This document shows, in pieces, positions 34,844-42,507 of a DNA stretch of 64,000 nucleotides. The DNA is from Acidobacteriota bacterium. GTDB taxonomy: Bacteria > Acidobacteriota > Terriglobia > UBA7540. How positions within the stretch are numbered: position 1 is the stretch's first letter; every line of letters starts with the position of its first letter. Below the pieces are notes generated by a model that searched no databases, was not told the origin of the DNA, and saw only the letters and a program-made list of their open reading frames with translations. The stretch spans positions 62,001 through 126,000 of the forward strand of contig JAKAWG010000003.1 in NCBI GenBank assembly GCA_021817045.1. The letters are read 5' to 3'. The translations under genes and the position numbers were made by a program.

Positions 34844-35350
34844 ATGGACACTCTCTGGAGTCCGTGGCGCTTTCGTTACGTCAGCCAAGGAGTGCCCAAC
34901 GACCGCTGTCCGTTCTGCGAGTTGGTTCAGCAGGATCCTGCCCGGGATCGTGAGGCTCATATTCTCGCGCGGGCGCGGCTGAATTTTGTCTTCCTGAATC
35001 TCTATCCCTACACAACTGGACACGTTCTCATTGCTCCCTACGCGCACGTCGCCCGGCTGACCGGGTTAGATGTGGAGACGCTGACGGAAATGATGTCGCT
35101 TGCCCGCCGGGCGGAGACTGCTCTCGGAGCCGTCTATCACGCGGAGGGTTACAACGCGGGGATCAACATTGGCAAGTGCGCCGGTGCCGGCGTAGCGGAC
35201 CACATCCACCTTCACTTTCTGCCCCGGTGGACCGGAGACGCCAGCTTCATCTCGGCGATCGGCGAAGCCAGGGTCTTGCCTGAAGACTTGCCAACCACCT
35301 ACGAAAAGCTGTTGCCATTCTTTCAAGACTCGCCCGGCGCGGGAAAATGA
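34844..35350 (+). CDS. HIT-family nucleotide hydrolase/transferase
   Basis: 168 residues from the ATG at 34844 (MDTLWSPWRFRYV); the track's earlier start lies inside the HU gene. The histidine triad is HIHLHFLPRW (about 119-128). A zinc-binding-like CPFCELVQQD (about 21-30) and RARLNFVFLNLYPYTTGHVLIAPYAHV are typical of the bacterial Ap4A-phosphorylase-like HIT branch. It probably cleaves diadenosine polyphosphates or nucleoside-phosphoramidates in the cytosol. It lies eight bases after the HU stop and 18 bases from the convergent permease gene. Confidence 0.9.
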   Translation: MDTLWSPWRFRYVSQGVPNDRCPFCELVQQDPARDREAHILARARLNFVFLNLYPYTTGHVLIAPYAHVARLTGLDVETLTEMMSLARRAETALGAVYHAEGYNAGINIGKCAGAGVADHIHLHFLPRWTGDASFISAIGEARVLPEDLPTTYEKLLPFFQDSPGAGK

Positions 35351-35367
35351 AAAGAGCCTCAGAGGGT

Positions 35368-36864
35368 TTATCCTCTGCCGCTTCTGGCCACGGACAGTCC
35401 GACGTAAGCGACTAGCCCGAAGAGAACGATCAAGAATCCTGGCCACGTTGTGGCGGGGCGGTAGACGAAAAGTGCCACCAGGATCGCGCTCGCACCGGCG
35501 ACGTAAAAGGCTGGGACGAACGGATAGCCTGGAGTCTTGTAGGGTCTTTCGGCGGTCGGCCGCTTCCAGCGCAGGCGGACGAGACCGATGATGGCGAGGA
35601 CGTAAAAAATGAGCGCGGCCGAGATGACATAGTCGAGCAGGTTGCTATAGAGGTTTCCGTAGTGCCGCGTGTGAAGATTGTAAGTTCTGGGTAAGACCAG
35701 CAAGCCGGCCCACAAACCCTGCGCCCAAAGTGACCATCCGGGTACGCGCGCGTTGTTCAGCCGCGACGCCGGAGCAAAAAACAAGCCGTCCTGCGCCATG
35801 GCGAAGTAAGCGCGGGCACCAGCGAGGGCCAGGCCATTGATACATCCGAAAGTGGAAATCATGATGGCGAGAGCCATCAGTGCCCGGCCGGCGCCAGGAT
35901 AGGCCACCGCGAACATGGCCGTCGCCACCCGGTCCGAGGGGGCGTGCTGCACCTCGGAAAACGGAAGCACACAAAGATAGGCTAGGTTGACGAGCAAGTA
36001 GAGTGCAATCACCGTCACGGTGCCAATGGCCAGCGCCCGTGGCAGCGAGCGGCGTGGATCCTTTACCTCGCTGGCGGCAAAAGTCACGTCGTGCCACGAA
36101 TCAGCGGCAAAGAGCGACCCGGACTGAGCTACGAGCAGAGCCACGAACAACCCGAAACCGCTCATCGCGTCGAGGCCGGGAGCAAGAGGGACGCAGTCGC
36201 GCGCCTTCCAAAAGCCTTCGAGGTTCGCCAGCAGAACCGGTCCGTTCCGGGCCAGGAAGAAACCTGCCACAACGATTGCGGCAAGCGCTGCGGTTTTGGC
36301 GACCGTAAACAAGTTCTGCACGATTTTTCCGTATTCCAGGCCGCGACTATTCGTCCAGGTGAGAACAAGGATCACCACAATTCCGCCCAACTGAGCGCTT
36401 GAAAGAGAAATGGCGTAGCGCGCGGAAAGGTGGATGGGCGGGATCAAGTAGTGATTTTCAGAAACCCACGGCCACAAGACTCCAGTAAAGCGCGCAAACG
36501 CAACGGCGACGGCGGCCAAGGTTCCTGTCTGGATGACAGTGAAGAGAGTCCAGCCGTATAGAAAAGCGACCAGAGGCGAATAAGCCTCACGCAAATACAC
36601 ATACATGCCGCCTGTCTCCGGCATCATTGAGGCAAATTCACCGTAACAGAGCGCGGCTGCAATCGTGAGAGCGCCGGCGAGAGCCCAGGCTACAAGCAGC
36701 CAGCCAGGGCTGCCAATTTTGCGGGCCATCTCTGCTGGCACGATGAAGATTCCCGAGCCAATCATTGCGCCCGCAACCACCATGACGGAGTCGAACAGCC
36801 CAAGTCCGCGAACGAATTCCTGGCTCGGGGCAGGGGATTCGCTTTTCATGACGACTCCCATCAT
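35368..36864 (-). CDS. APC-family amino acid permease
   Basis: 498 residues with about 12 transmembrane segments. The N-terminal signature VMVVAGAMIGSGIFIVPAEMA is the conserved TM1 G-S-G motif for substrate binding in the APC superfamily (LAT/cationic amino-acid branch). SLPRALAIGTVTVIALYLLVNLAYL and LMALAIMISTFGCINGLALAGARAYFAMA fit TM7-8. Expected to carry amino acids in symport or exchange; substrate unknown. Two alternative in-frame ATGs exist near the start (MMGVVMKSE); the third is closest to the conserved part. It faces the FecR-like gene divergently across a 316-base region carrying two promoters on the other strand. Confidence 0.9.
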   Translation of the reverse strand: MMGVVMKSESPAPSQEFVRGLGLFDSVMVVAGAMIGSGIFIVPAEMARKIGSPGWLLVAWALAGALTIAAALCYGEFASMMPETGGMYVYLREAYSPLVAFLYGWTLFTVIQTGTLAAVAVAFARFTGVLWPWVSENHYLIPPIHLSARYAISLSSAQLGGIVVILVLTWTNSRGLEYGKIVQNLFTVAKTAALAAIVVAGFFLARNGPVLLANLEGFWKARDCVPLAPGLDAMSGFGLFVALLVAQSGSLFAADSWHDVTFAASEVKDPRRSLPRALAIGTVTVIALYLLVNLAYLCVLPFSEVQHAPSDRVATAMFAVAYPGAGRALMALAIMISTFGCINGLALAGARAYFAMAQDGLFFAPASRLNNARVPGWSLWAQGLWAGLLVLPRTYNLHTRHYGNLYSNLLDYVISAALIFYVLAIIGLVRLRWKRPTAERPYKTPGYPFVPAFYVAGASAILVALFVYRPATTWPGFLIVLFGLVAYVGLSVARSGRG

Positions 36865-36912
36865 CCACCCTTCCAGCTATCTGGGGGATAAGAATTTTTT
36901 GCAAGAAAACTC

Positions 36913-36941
36913 TTGACTCCTTGGTTAACCTGTCGTATGGT
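36913..36941 (+). promoter_or_regulatory. Sigma-70-type promoter, distal
   Basis: TTGACT (36913-36918), 17-base spacer, TATGGT (36936-36941). The expected start near 36948 lies more than 230 bases before the next gene. Confidence 0.55.
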
Positions 36942-37058
36942 GCACTTTATGGCAGGCAAGCAAGTCCAACCCGGAATAATGCTTGTAGCCTATGAGGCTG
37001 CCCGGAGATGGTGTTTTGAAGGCGCGAGGGCGGGGGCCGGGATTTTCCTAAAAAGTTG

Positions 37059-37088
37059 TTGACAAGACACGAAAAGTCCTTCTATAGT
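37059..37088 (+). promoter_or_regulatory. Sigma-70-type promoter, proximal, for the FecR-like gene
   Basis: TTGACA (37059-37064, perfect), 18-base spacer, TATAGT (37083-37088, five of six). Leader of about 90 bases; AAAAAGGAG lies 11-19 bases before the ATG. Confidence 0.7.
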
Positions 37089-37180
37089 GGGGAGGACGTT
37101 TTGGGTCGGGAATGATTCAGTAAAAAAACCGGGTGAGGAGTGATTAGCTCCTGGCCCTTGAGCAAAAAGGAGTTGACCAC

Positions 37181-38032
37181 ATGATGAAGCGGATAATGCT
37201 GTTCCTACTCCTGCTGGGGGTCGCCAGCGCAGCTCCGACGTTTGCGGCTTCGGCCGCGATCGGTATGGTTGCGGGTAGTATGAATGCTTCGGTGAGCGGA
37301 CAGACTCTCCTGCCCAACACCAGCCTGTTTAGTGGCGATCAACTGCAGGTGAACAATGGGGCGGCCGTCATTGCTTTGGCAAACGGCAGCCGCATGACAC
37401 TGGGCAGCAACACCCAGGCTCAGTTCTTTAAGGAGACGGACGGGGTCTCAGTGACACTCGCTAAGGGTAGCGTGTCAATGTTTCACCCGGCGAATGGTTC
37501 AAACTTGGCAGTGAACGCCCAGAGTTGGTCGATCACCCCCGGGAAAGGCTATAAGAGCATTGGTCAAGTGGCCATGCTGAACGAGGCCGTGGTGGTGACA
37601 GCGAAGGAAGGCTCGCTGCGCGTTGTGGGAAACGGACGCGCCATCGACGTGGCTCAAGGCAAAACGATTACCTTGGTCCCGAAGAACGCGGCAACGCCCC
37701 AGGCTGGCACCTCGCAGAAACTGGTGGGCGGCAGTACAGCTCTTGAGGGTGCTACGCTCGGAGTTGCCGGCGGCGCGCTCATCGCTGCGATCATCGCGGC
37801 GAAGAAGGCCAGTGATGCCAACACGGCGGCGACGGCGGCTAACAGTCAGGCTACAGCAGCTACGTCTGCGGCGCTCGCAGCGAATTCGGCAGCCGTGGCG
37901 GCCACTTCGGCGGCGGCCCTTGCTAACAGCTCGGCAAACGCGGCTGGCTGCGCATTGAATACCATGTCGGGGGAGCAAAGCCTCAGTAATCCGAGCCCCT
38001 ACACTCCGCCGACGGGTTTTACTTGCCCGTAA
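37181..38032 (+). CDS. Secreted FecR-domain protein with Ala/Ser-rich repeat tail
   Basis: 283 residues. Signal peptide MMKRIMLFLLLLGVASAAPTFAA. Residues about 25-160 form a FecR-like beta domain: MVAGSMNASVSGQTLLPNTSLFSGDQLQVNNGAAVIALANGSRM in fragments, then SVTLAKGSVSMFHP and NEAVVVTAKEGSLRVVG; the G-D-x-L-x-x-x-x-x-x-A-x-I pattern is characteristic. Residues about 190-205 are a Gly/Ala/Ile hydrophobic segment (LGVAGGALIAAIIAAKKA) that may anchor it. Residues about 210-255 are a repeat of A-x-x-A/S-A-x-x pattern (AATSAALAANSAAVAATSA), possibly a helical stalk, before a short tail with two Cys. It has its own strong promoter and terminator, so is probably abundant. Role unknown. Confidence 0.75.
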   Translation: MMKRIMLFLLLLGVASAAPTFAASAAIGMVAGSMNASVSGQTLLPNTSLFSGDQLQVNNGAAVIALANGSRMTLGSNTQAQFFKETDGVSVTLAKGSVSMFHPANGSNLAVNAQSWSITPGKGYKSIGQVAMLNEAVVVTAKEGSLRVVGNGRAIDVAQGKTITLVPKNAATPQAGTSQKLVGGSTALEGATLGVAGGALIAAIIAAKKASDANTAATAANSQATAATSAALAANSAAVAATSAAALANSSANAAGCALNTMSGEQSLSNPSPYTPPTGFTCP

Positions 38033-38076
38033 TCGGCGCCTGTTGCCTGACTCGAAATAGAAGCGTTTCGCTAAAG

Positions 38077-38121
38077 AAGGCGCACCAAGCCCAAAGGAGC
38101 TTGTTGCGCCTTTTTGTTTTT
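38077..38121 (+). terminator. Rho-independent terminator after the FecR-like gene
   Basis: AAGGCGCACCAAGC (38077-38090) pairs with GCTTGTTGCGCCTT (38099-38112), one C/T mismatch, loop CCAAAGGA, then TTTGTTTTT. A textbook intrinsic terminator 45 bases after the stop. Confidence 0.88.
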
Positions 38122-38185
38122 CTCCAGCACCGCCGAAATCTTCGGGATAGCTGGAGCCGCGATCCAGTCCTTCAAAGTTTGCTCA

Positions 38186-39301
38186 ATGGCGACCATCGCA
38201 ATTGACGCCACTTATGCGGTGGACCCTGAGCCAACCGGTGTCGGCATATCAACTCGCCGCTTGGTTGAATCCCTTGTGGCGCTCAACCCGCCCCATCACT
38301 TCATAGTTTGCTACCGCCTTTCTCGATGGCAGCGCCGCAAGGATTTTATCCGCCTGAATCCGGCGGGCGGACGAGCGCCATCTCAGTGGTCCACGCGCTT
38401 GTTTCAAGAACCCTGGACGTTCTGGCTTCCTCGCCAGGCAGAGCTTTTCCATAGCCTCGGGCAGCGTCCGGCGCCGTTCCACTTCCGGAAGGAAGTGGTA
38501 ACCGTCAATGACGTTTTTCCGCTCAGTTCGCGGGAGTATTCCGCGCCGGAGTTTCAGCGAAAGTTTTCCGCCTTGCTCATTGAAGCTGTCCGCCGTGCTA
38601 CGCTGGTCATCACGCCCTCCCGGTACACGGCCTCCGAGTTGGAGCGAACGACGGGATTGTCCCAGAGCACGATCCGTGTTGTCCCCTACGGAGTGGATGT
38701 TCCAGCCGAGCTTCCTTCTGCGGAGGAGCGCCGACAGACGAGGGAGGATCTGTTCGGGAAAGGACGTGAGTTGGTCCTAGTGGTCGGTGCCGTCCAGACT
38801 CGTAAGAACACGCTCGGAGCGCTGGCCGCGCTCGATCGCTTGCCCGACCGGTATCACATGATACTTGCTGGCGGCGACGGTTACGGCAGCGACGCCGTGC
38901 GAGCGGCGCTTTCTAAGCCGAAACTGCGCGGACGGGTCAACCGGCTGGGTTACGTGAGGCGCGTAGACCTCGAAAAGCTCTACAAGTCTGCCAGCGTGTT
39001 CCTCTTCCCATCCTTCGAGGAAGGCTTCGGGCTGCCGGTTCTCGAAGCGATGGCCCACGGATTGCCCGTCGTCGCTTCGGGCACATCGTCCCTGCCTGAA
39101 GTAGGCGGCAACGCGGCGCTCTACTTTAATCCGCACGACCCGGAAGAATGTGCCTTCAAGGTTGTGCAGCTTACAGAAGACGCTGCCTTGCACCAGTGCC
39201 TGATCGAGCGTGGACTGGCTCGCGCCCAGGAGTTCAGTTGGTTGCGGACAGCCCGGCAGACACTGTCCGTTTACGAAGAAGCGTTTACTCTTTCACGTTA
39301 A
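38186..39301 (+). CDS. Glycosyltransferase family 4 protein
   Basis: 371 residues from ATG at 38186 (MATIAIDATYAVDPEPTGVG); the track start lies in the terminator region. GT-B fold, GT4 family. The N-terminal acceptor half opens with a GVGISTRRLVESL segment. The C-terminal half has LVLVVGAVQTRKNTLGALAAL, RVNRLGYVRRVDLEKLYKSA and the nucleotide-sugar site FPSFEEGFGLPVLEAMAHGLPVVAS (E-x7-E motif, about 277-301), then LPEVGGNAALYFNP. It transfers a sugar from an NDP- or lipid donor, probably mannose or rhamnose type, for a surface glycan. No ribosome-binding site is obvious and no glycan genes are adjacent. Confidence 0.9.
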   Translation: MATIAIDATYAVDPEPTGVGISTRRLVESLVALNPPHHFIVCYRLSRWQRRKDFIRLNPAGGRAPSQWSTRLFQEPWTFWLPRQAELFHSLGQRPAPFHFRKEVVTVNDVFPLSSREYSAPEFQRKFSALLIEAVRRATLVITPSRYTASELERTTGLSQSTIRVVPYGVDVPAELPSAEERRQTREDLFGKGRELVLVVGAVQTRKNTLGALAALDRLPDRYHMILAGGDGYGSDAVRAALSKPKLRGRVNRLGYVRRVDLEKLYKSASVFLFPSFEEGFGLPVLEAMAHGLPVVASGTSSLPEVGGNAALYFNPHDPEECAFKVVQLTEDAALHQCLIERGLARAQEFSWLRTARQTLSVYEEAFTLSR

Positions 39302-39425
39302 TAAAGTTCGTCAATCAAGCGTAACGAGCTTATTACGGATGAGCGTTCGATATTCGTATCAAAGGCTCGCAGCGTGGACTCTCTTTTTATGCCCGACGAC
39401 AAACTGAGGCCCACTTCGGCCGGAT

Positions 39426-39820
39426 TTGTCGCATATCTTCGGGGGTTTGAACGCCCGGCTTGTTCGCAATTTCAACGCTCCGTTGTTCCACCCAGTGCAG
39501 GTACCGGTCAACCTTATGTTTGTGCTGAAGATCGCCATCGTTCTTCTCATCCTCGTATGGATTTCGCGGTGCACCGCCGGCGTGCTGCGTGACCGTATGG
39601 AGGACCGTATTGAAATCGGCGGAACCAGTGGAGGTATGGTTCGTATTGGGGCCGAAGTACGTGGGTACGTACCAACGATAATGTCGTGATTATCGTGGCC
39701 AACTCCGAGTTCATCAGCGACCGTGTCATTAACAGGACCGCGAATGACATGCAAGTGCGCTTTTCGATCGACGTGTGAGTGGCTTATAACAGCACAATCT
39801 TTGGCGCCAGAATCCGTTGA
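39426..39820 (+). pseudogene. MscS-family mechanosensitive channel, degraded remnant
   Basis: Recognisable only when two frames are joined. Frame 1 (from 39426) gives a pore-lining-like helix region NLMFVLKIAIVLLILVWISR and, directly after it, MEDRIEIGGTSGGMVRIGA, the start of the MscS beta domain; the 70-100 residues that should separate these are missing. At about 39653-39656 the frame slips by one base. Frame 2 continues STWVRTNDNVVIIVANSEF then ISDRVINRTANDMQVRFSIDV, a close match to the 'RTxDNxxxxxPNSxxxxxxVxN' signature. A TGA at 39776 stands where MscS has Gly; after it VAYNSTIF continues the 'GVAYxSD' motif to a stop at 39818. Internal deletion, frameshift and nonsense change together mean a dead gene. 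Confidence 0.85.
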
Positions 39821-40080
39821 AATGCAATAGGTTAAGTGTCTTAAGCGGTGTGAGAGCCAAGGAAGCCGTACCTAACGAGTTCTCATGCTGCGTCCCTGTT
39901 CCCCAACGGACGGAACACGCTTGCTAAGCCTTTTGTTTTGAGTGGAGGCTTAGCGAATCCGCGAGTTCATTCCCACAGTTTGCCTTCGACGCAGGGCGAA
40001 GCAATTGCGAAAGCGATAGTATCTCGGTACGGCGGAGATGATTCCGTTTCTACTTTTCAGGGTGTAACCATAAGAAAAGT

Positions 40081-40109
40081 TTGATTTTCCCAGGTGGCGA
40101 GGATATAAT
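40081..40109 (+). promoter_or_regulatory. Sigma-70-type promoter of leuB
   Basis: TTGATT (40081-40086), 17-base spacer, perfect TATAAT (40104-40109). The start codon is only 17 bases after the -10 box, leaving a leader of roughly 10 bases and no ribosome-binding site. Confidence 0.7.
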
Positions 40110-40126
40110 TGTAGTTAACTAAAACA

Positions 40127-41233
40127 ATGCAAGCATTGTATCGAATTGCCCTCCTGCCCGGAGACGGTGTCGGACCTGAAGTCATCGCCGAGGCCGTAAA
40201 AGTTCTGAAGGTAGTGGAATCGGTCAATGGGCTTACGTTCCGATTCCAGACTGGGCTGATTGGTGGAAGCGCGATCGATGCGACAGCGACGCCGTTGCCA
40301 CCCGAAACCGTAGCTATCTGCAACAATTCACAGGCGATTCTGCTTGGAGCGGTTGGCGGGCCGCAGTGGGAGTCGAAGCGTCCGGAACTCCGCCCGGAAC
40401 AAGGCCTGCTGCAAATCCGCAAGCGTCTTGGCCTTTACGTCAATCTCCGGCCCGTCAAGGTACACGATTCGCTGGTCAACTATTCCGCCATTAAGCCGGC
40501 TTACGTAAAGGGAACGGACTTGATCATCGTTCGAGAATTGCTGGGTGGCATCTACTTTGGCAATCCCCGCGGCCTATTTTCTAAGAACGGGGAACGCTTC
40601 GGCGTGAATACCGAAATTTACCGAGAGCACGAGGTAGAGCGCGTGGCGCATCGTGCTTTCCAACTGGCGCGGATGCGCCGCCGTAAAGTCACATCGGTGG
40701 ACAAGGCTAATGTTCTCGAGACTTCCAGGCTTTGGCGGGAGGTGGTCACGCGCATCGGTCGCAGCTATCCGGACGTCGAGTTGAGTCACATCTACGTGGA
40801 CAACTGCGCGATGCAACTGATTGGGCGCCCGGCAAGTTTTGACATTATTCTGACAAGTAACATGTTTGGTGACATCCTGAGTGATGAGGCGGCGATGATG
40901 GCAGGGTCGATCGGGCTCCTGCCCTCCGCAAGCCTCGGCGAGCGTTCGTCGCTCTATGAGCCAATCCACGGCTCGGCTCCGGATATTGCCGGGCGCAAGC
41001 GGGCCAACCCTGTAGCGACTATCCTTTCGGCAGCCCTTATGCTGCGTTACTCCTTCCGTATGGAAGCGGCGGCCAGCGCGATAGAGACGGCGGTGGAAAA
41101 GGTGCTGAAACGGGGCGTCCGCACGGCGGAAATCCCCGGCCGGGGTCGCGCCGTTTCGACTTCCCGCATGGGAAGCCTGATTGCCGAGCAGACCGCAAAG
41201 CTTCTGAAGTCTGAGCGGACACGCAAGATATAG
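40127..41233 (+). CDS. leuB: 3-isopropylmalate dehydrogenase
   Basis: 368 residues. Oxidatively decarboxylates 3-isopropylmalate with NAD+ in leucine synthesis. Family features: IALLPGDGVGPEVIAEAVKVL at the N-terminus, LLGAVGGPQWE (about 71), LQIRKRLGLYVNLRPVKV (substrate-binding Arg residues, about 98-115), IIVRELLGGIYFG, VTSVDKANVLETSRLWREVV (catalytic Lys, about 190) and NMFGDILSDEAAMMAGSIGLLPSAS (metal Asp residues). LNLRPV-like and 'GGIYFG' favour LeuB over isocitrate or tartrate dehydrogenase. No other leu gene is adjacent. It has a near-leaderless promoter and a palindrome over the start codon. Confidence 0.93.
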   Translation: MQALYRIALLPGDGVGPEVIAEAVKVLKVVESVNGLTFRFQTGLIGGSAIDATATPLPPETVAICNNSQAILLGAVGGPQWESKRPELRPEQGLLQIRKRLGLYVNLRPVKVHDSLVNYSAIKPAYVKGTDLIIVRELLGGIYFGNPRGLFSKNGERFGVNTEIYREHEVERVAHRAFQLARMRRRKVTSVDKANVLETSRLWREVVTRIGRSYPDVELSHIYVDNCAMQLIGRPASFDIILTSNMFGDILSDEAAMMAGSIGLLPSASLGERSSLYEPIHGSAPDIAGRKRANPVATILSAALMLRYSFRMEAAASAIETAVEKVLKRGVRTAEIPGRGRAVSTSRMGSLIAEQTAKLLKSERTRKI

Positions 41234-41253
41234 AAAGATTCATTCACGCGTTT

Positions 41254-42393
41254 TCAAACGCTCACCAGCAGAGCCGCGAGCAAGGCGGCACGGCGCGGAA
41301 GTTCCTCGATCACCACGTGTTCATGGGCGGCGTGCGCGCCGCCGCCCACACCGCCCAGACCATCGAGCGTGGGAATCCCGAGGGCTGCGGTGAAGTTTCC
41401 GTCCGAGCCTCCGCCTGTTGAAGCCTCAGAGAGCCTTATACCAAGTTCCTGCCCAAGCTTCCGGGCTTTGCGGAAGAGGCTCGCCGCTTCGCGTTTTTCC
41501 ATGGGCGGGCGATTGGCTCCTCCGCTCACAATTAGCCTGGCTTGGCGATTGAACGAGCGCATGCCGTACATTTCCCGCTCGATGAAGGCTTGATCGCGCT
41601 GTCTAGGAAAACGCACGTCGACGGTTGCCGAGGCGCATTCGGGAACGACGTTCGGCCGGGTTCCACCTTCAATGACTCCGGGATTGACTGTTACACCCGG
41701 GAGTTTCTGGAACGCGAGTTCGACGCGCAAAAGTTGGCGGGCGAGTTCGGTGATGGCGTTGACTCCTGATGCGGGAGCAATGCCGGCGTGGGCCGCGCGG
41801 CCGCGGACAACGAGATGAAATTCAGCGACCCCTTTCCGGGCGGTCTTGAGCGCGCCGCCTTCGGCCGCCGGCTCCAGCACCAGGCAGGCGCACGAACGCT
41901 TTGCCTCGTGTTCGATCAGTGGGCGAAACGTGTGTGAACCGGTTTCTTCCTCGGGGTTCAGGAAGAACCGAGCCGGGCCCGGGAGACTGATCCCGAATTG
42001 CCGGAGCGCGCGGATTGCCCACAAGCCGCAAATAAGGCCGGATTTCATATCCAGCACACCTGGTCCAAAGACGGCCCCCTTGGCAATTCGGAAGGGCATT
42101 CGGGAAAGTGAGCCTAGCCCCCAGACCGTATCGATGTGGCCGAGTACGAGGACAGGTTTTCGCCTGCGGCGTCTGCTCCAGAACTCGGCGAGGACCGCGG
42201 GTGCAGATTCGTCTACACGGCGCAGCCGCACGGTGCCGCCGAGCCGCTCGAATTCCGCGGCGCAAAAGGCGGCCATGCGCTCCAGCGCGGGGCGCGATCC
42301 GCTGGGCGATTCTATTTCCACCGCTTTTCTGAGGCAGCGGAGCATCGCTCCCTGCTGCGACTCGCAGTAGTCAAGCAAAGATGAGAACCTCAA
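41254..42393 (-). CDS. M20-family metallopeptidase (carboxypeptidase G2 / ArgE-DapE type)
   Basis: 379 residues, convergent with leuB. Two-zinc amidohydrolase: VLVLGHIDTVWGLG (His and Asp ligand/catalytic region, about 81-94), FGPGVLDMKSGLICGLWAI (second Asp and bridging acid, about 109-127), FLNPEEETGSHTFR (catalytic Glu-Glu, about 148-165), a lid/dimerisation domain with RGRAAHAGIAP, and the C-terminal GVGGGAHAAHEHV His. The glutamate-carboxypeptidase (CPG2-like) arrangement is the closest; it may cleave folate-like, aminoacyl or peptide substrates. No signal peptide, so cytosolic. No clear link to neighbours. Confidence 0.88.
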   Translation of the reverse strand: MRFSSLLDYCESQQGAMLRCLRKAVEIESPSGSRPALERMAAFCAAEFERLGGTVRLRRVDESAPAVLAEFWSRRRRRKPVLVLGHIDTVWGLGSLSRMPFRIAKGAVFGPGVLDMKSGLICGLWAIRALRQFGISLPGPARFFLNPEEETGSHTFRPLIEHEAKRSCACLVLEPAAEGGALKTARKGVAEFHLVVRGRAAHAGIAPASGVNAITELARQLLRVELAFQKLPGVTVNPGVIEGGTRPNVVPECASATVDVRFPRQRDQAFIEREMYGMRSFNRQARLIVSGGANRPPMEKREAASLFRKARKLGQELGIRLSEASTGGGSDGNFTAALGIPTLDGLGGVGGGAHAAHEHVVIEELPRRAALLAALLVSV

Positions 42394-42507
42394 TGCGACT
42401 CCTTTATAACAGGCTGCCCGGACAAAAAAATGAGCAGCATAAATTTTTACTGGTAACTGTCCGCTTCACATTCTAGTCTAACTATTGTTAGGGGGGACCG
42501 GTTAATA

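Larger units (their letters stand above)
36865..37180. other. Divergent regulatory region with two plus-strand promoters
   Basis: Contains two sigma-70-like promoters (36913-36941 and 37059-37088). Between them is a short ORF (ATG GTG CAC ..., about 42 codons ending TGA at about 37062) with no ribosome-binding site and no family. It may be a small RNA or a long leader of the FecR-like gene. Confidence 0.45.
39302..40126. other. Long spacer between the glycosyltransferase and leuB genes
   Basis: 825 bases. The main content is the decayed mechanosensitive-channel gene (39426-39820). A hairpin GCTAAGCC (39923-39930) / GGCTTAGC (39947-39954) lies downstream of it, and the leuB promoter at the right end. 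No intact gene is supported. Confidence 0.6.
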
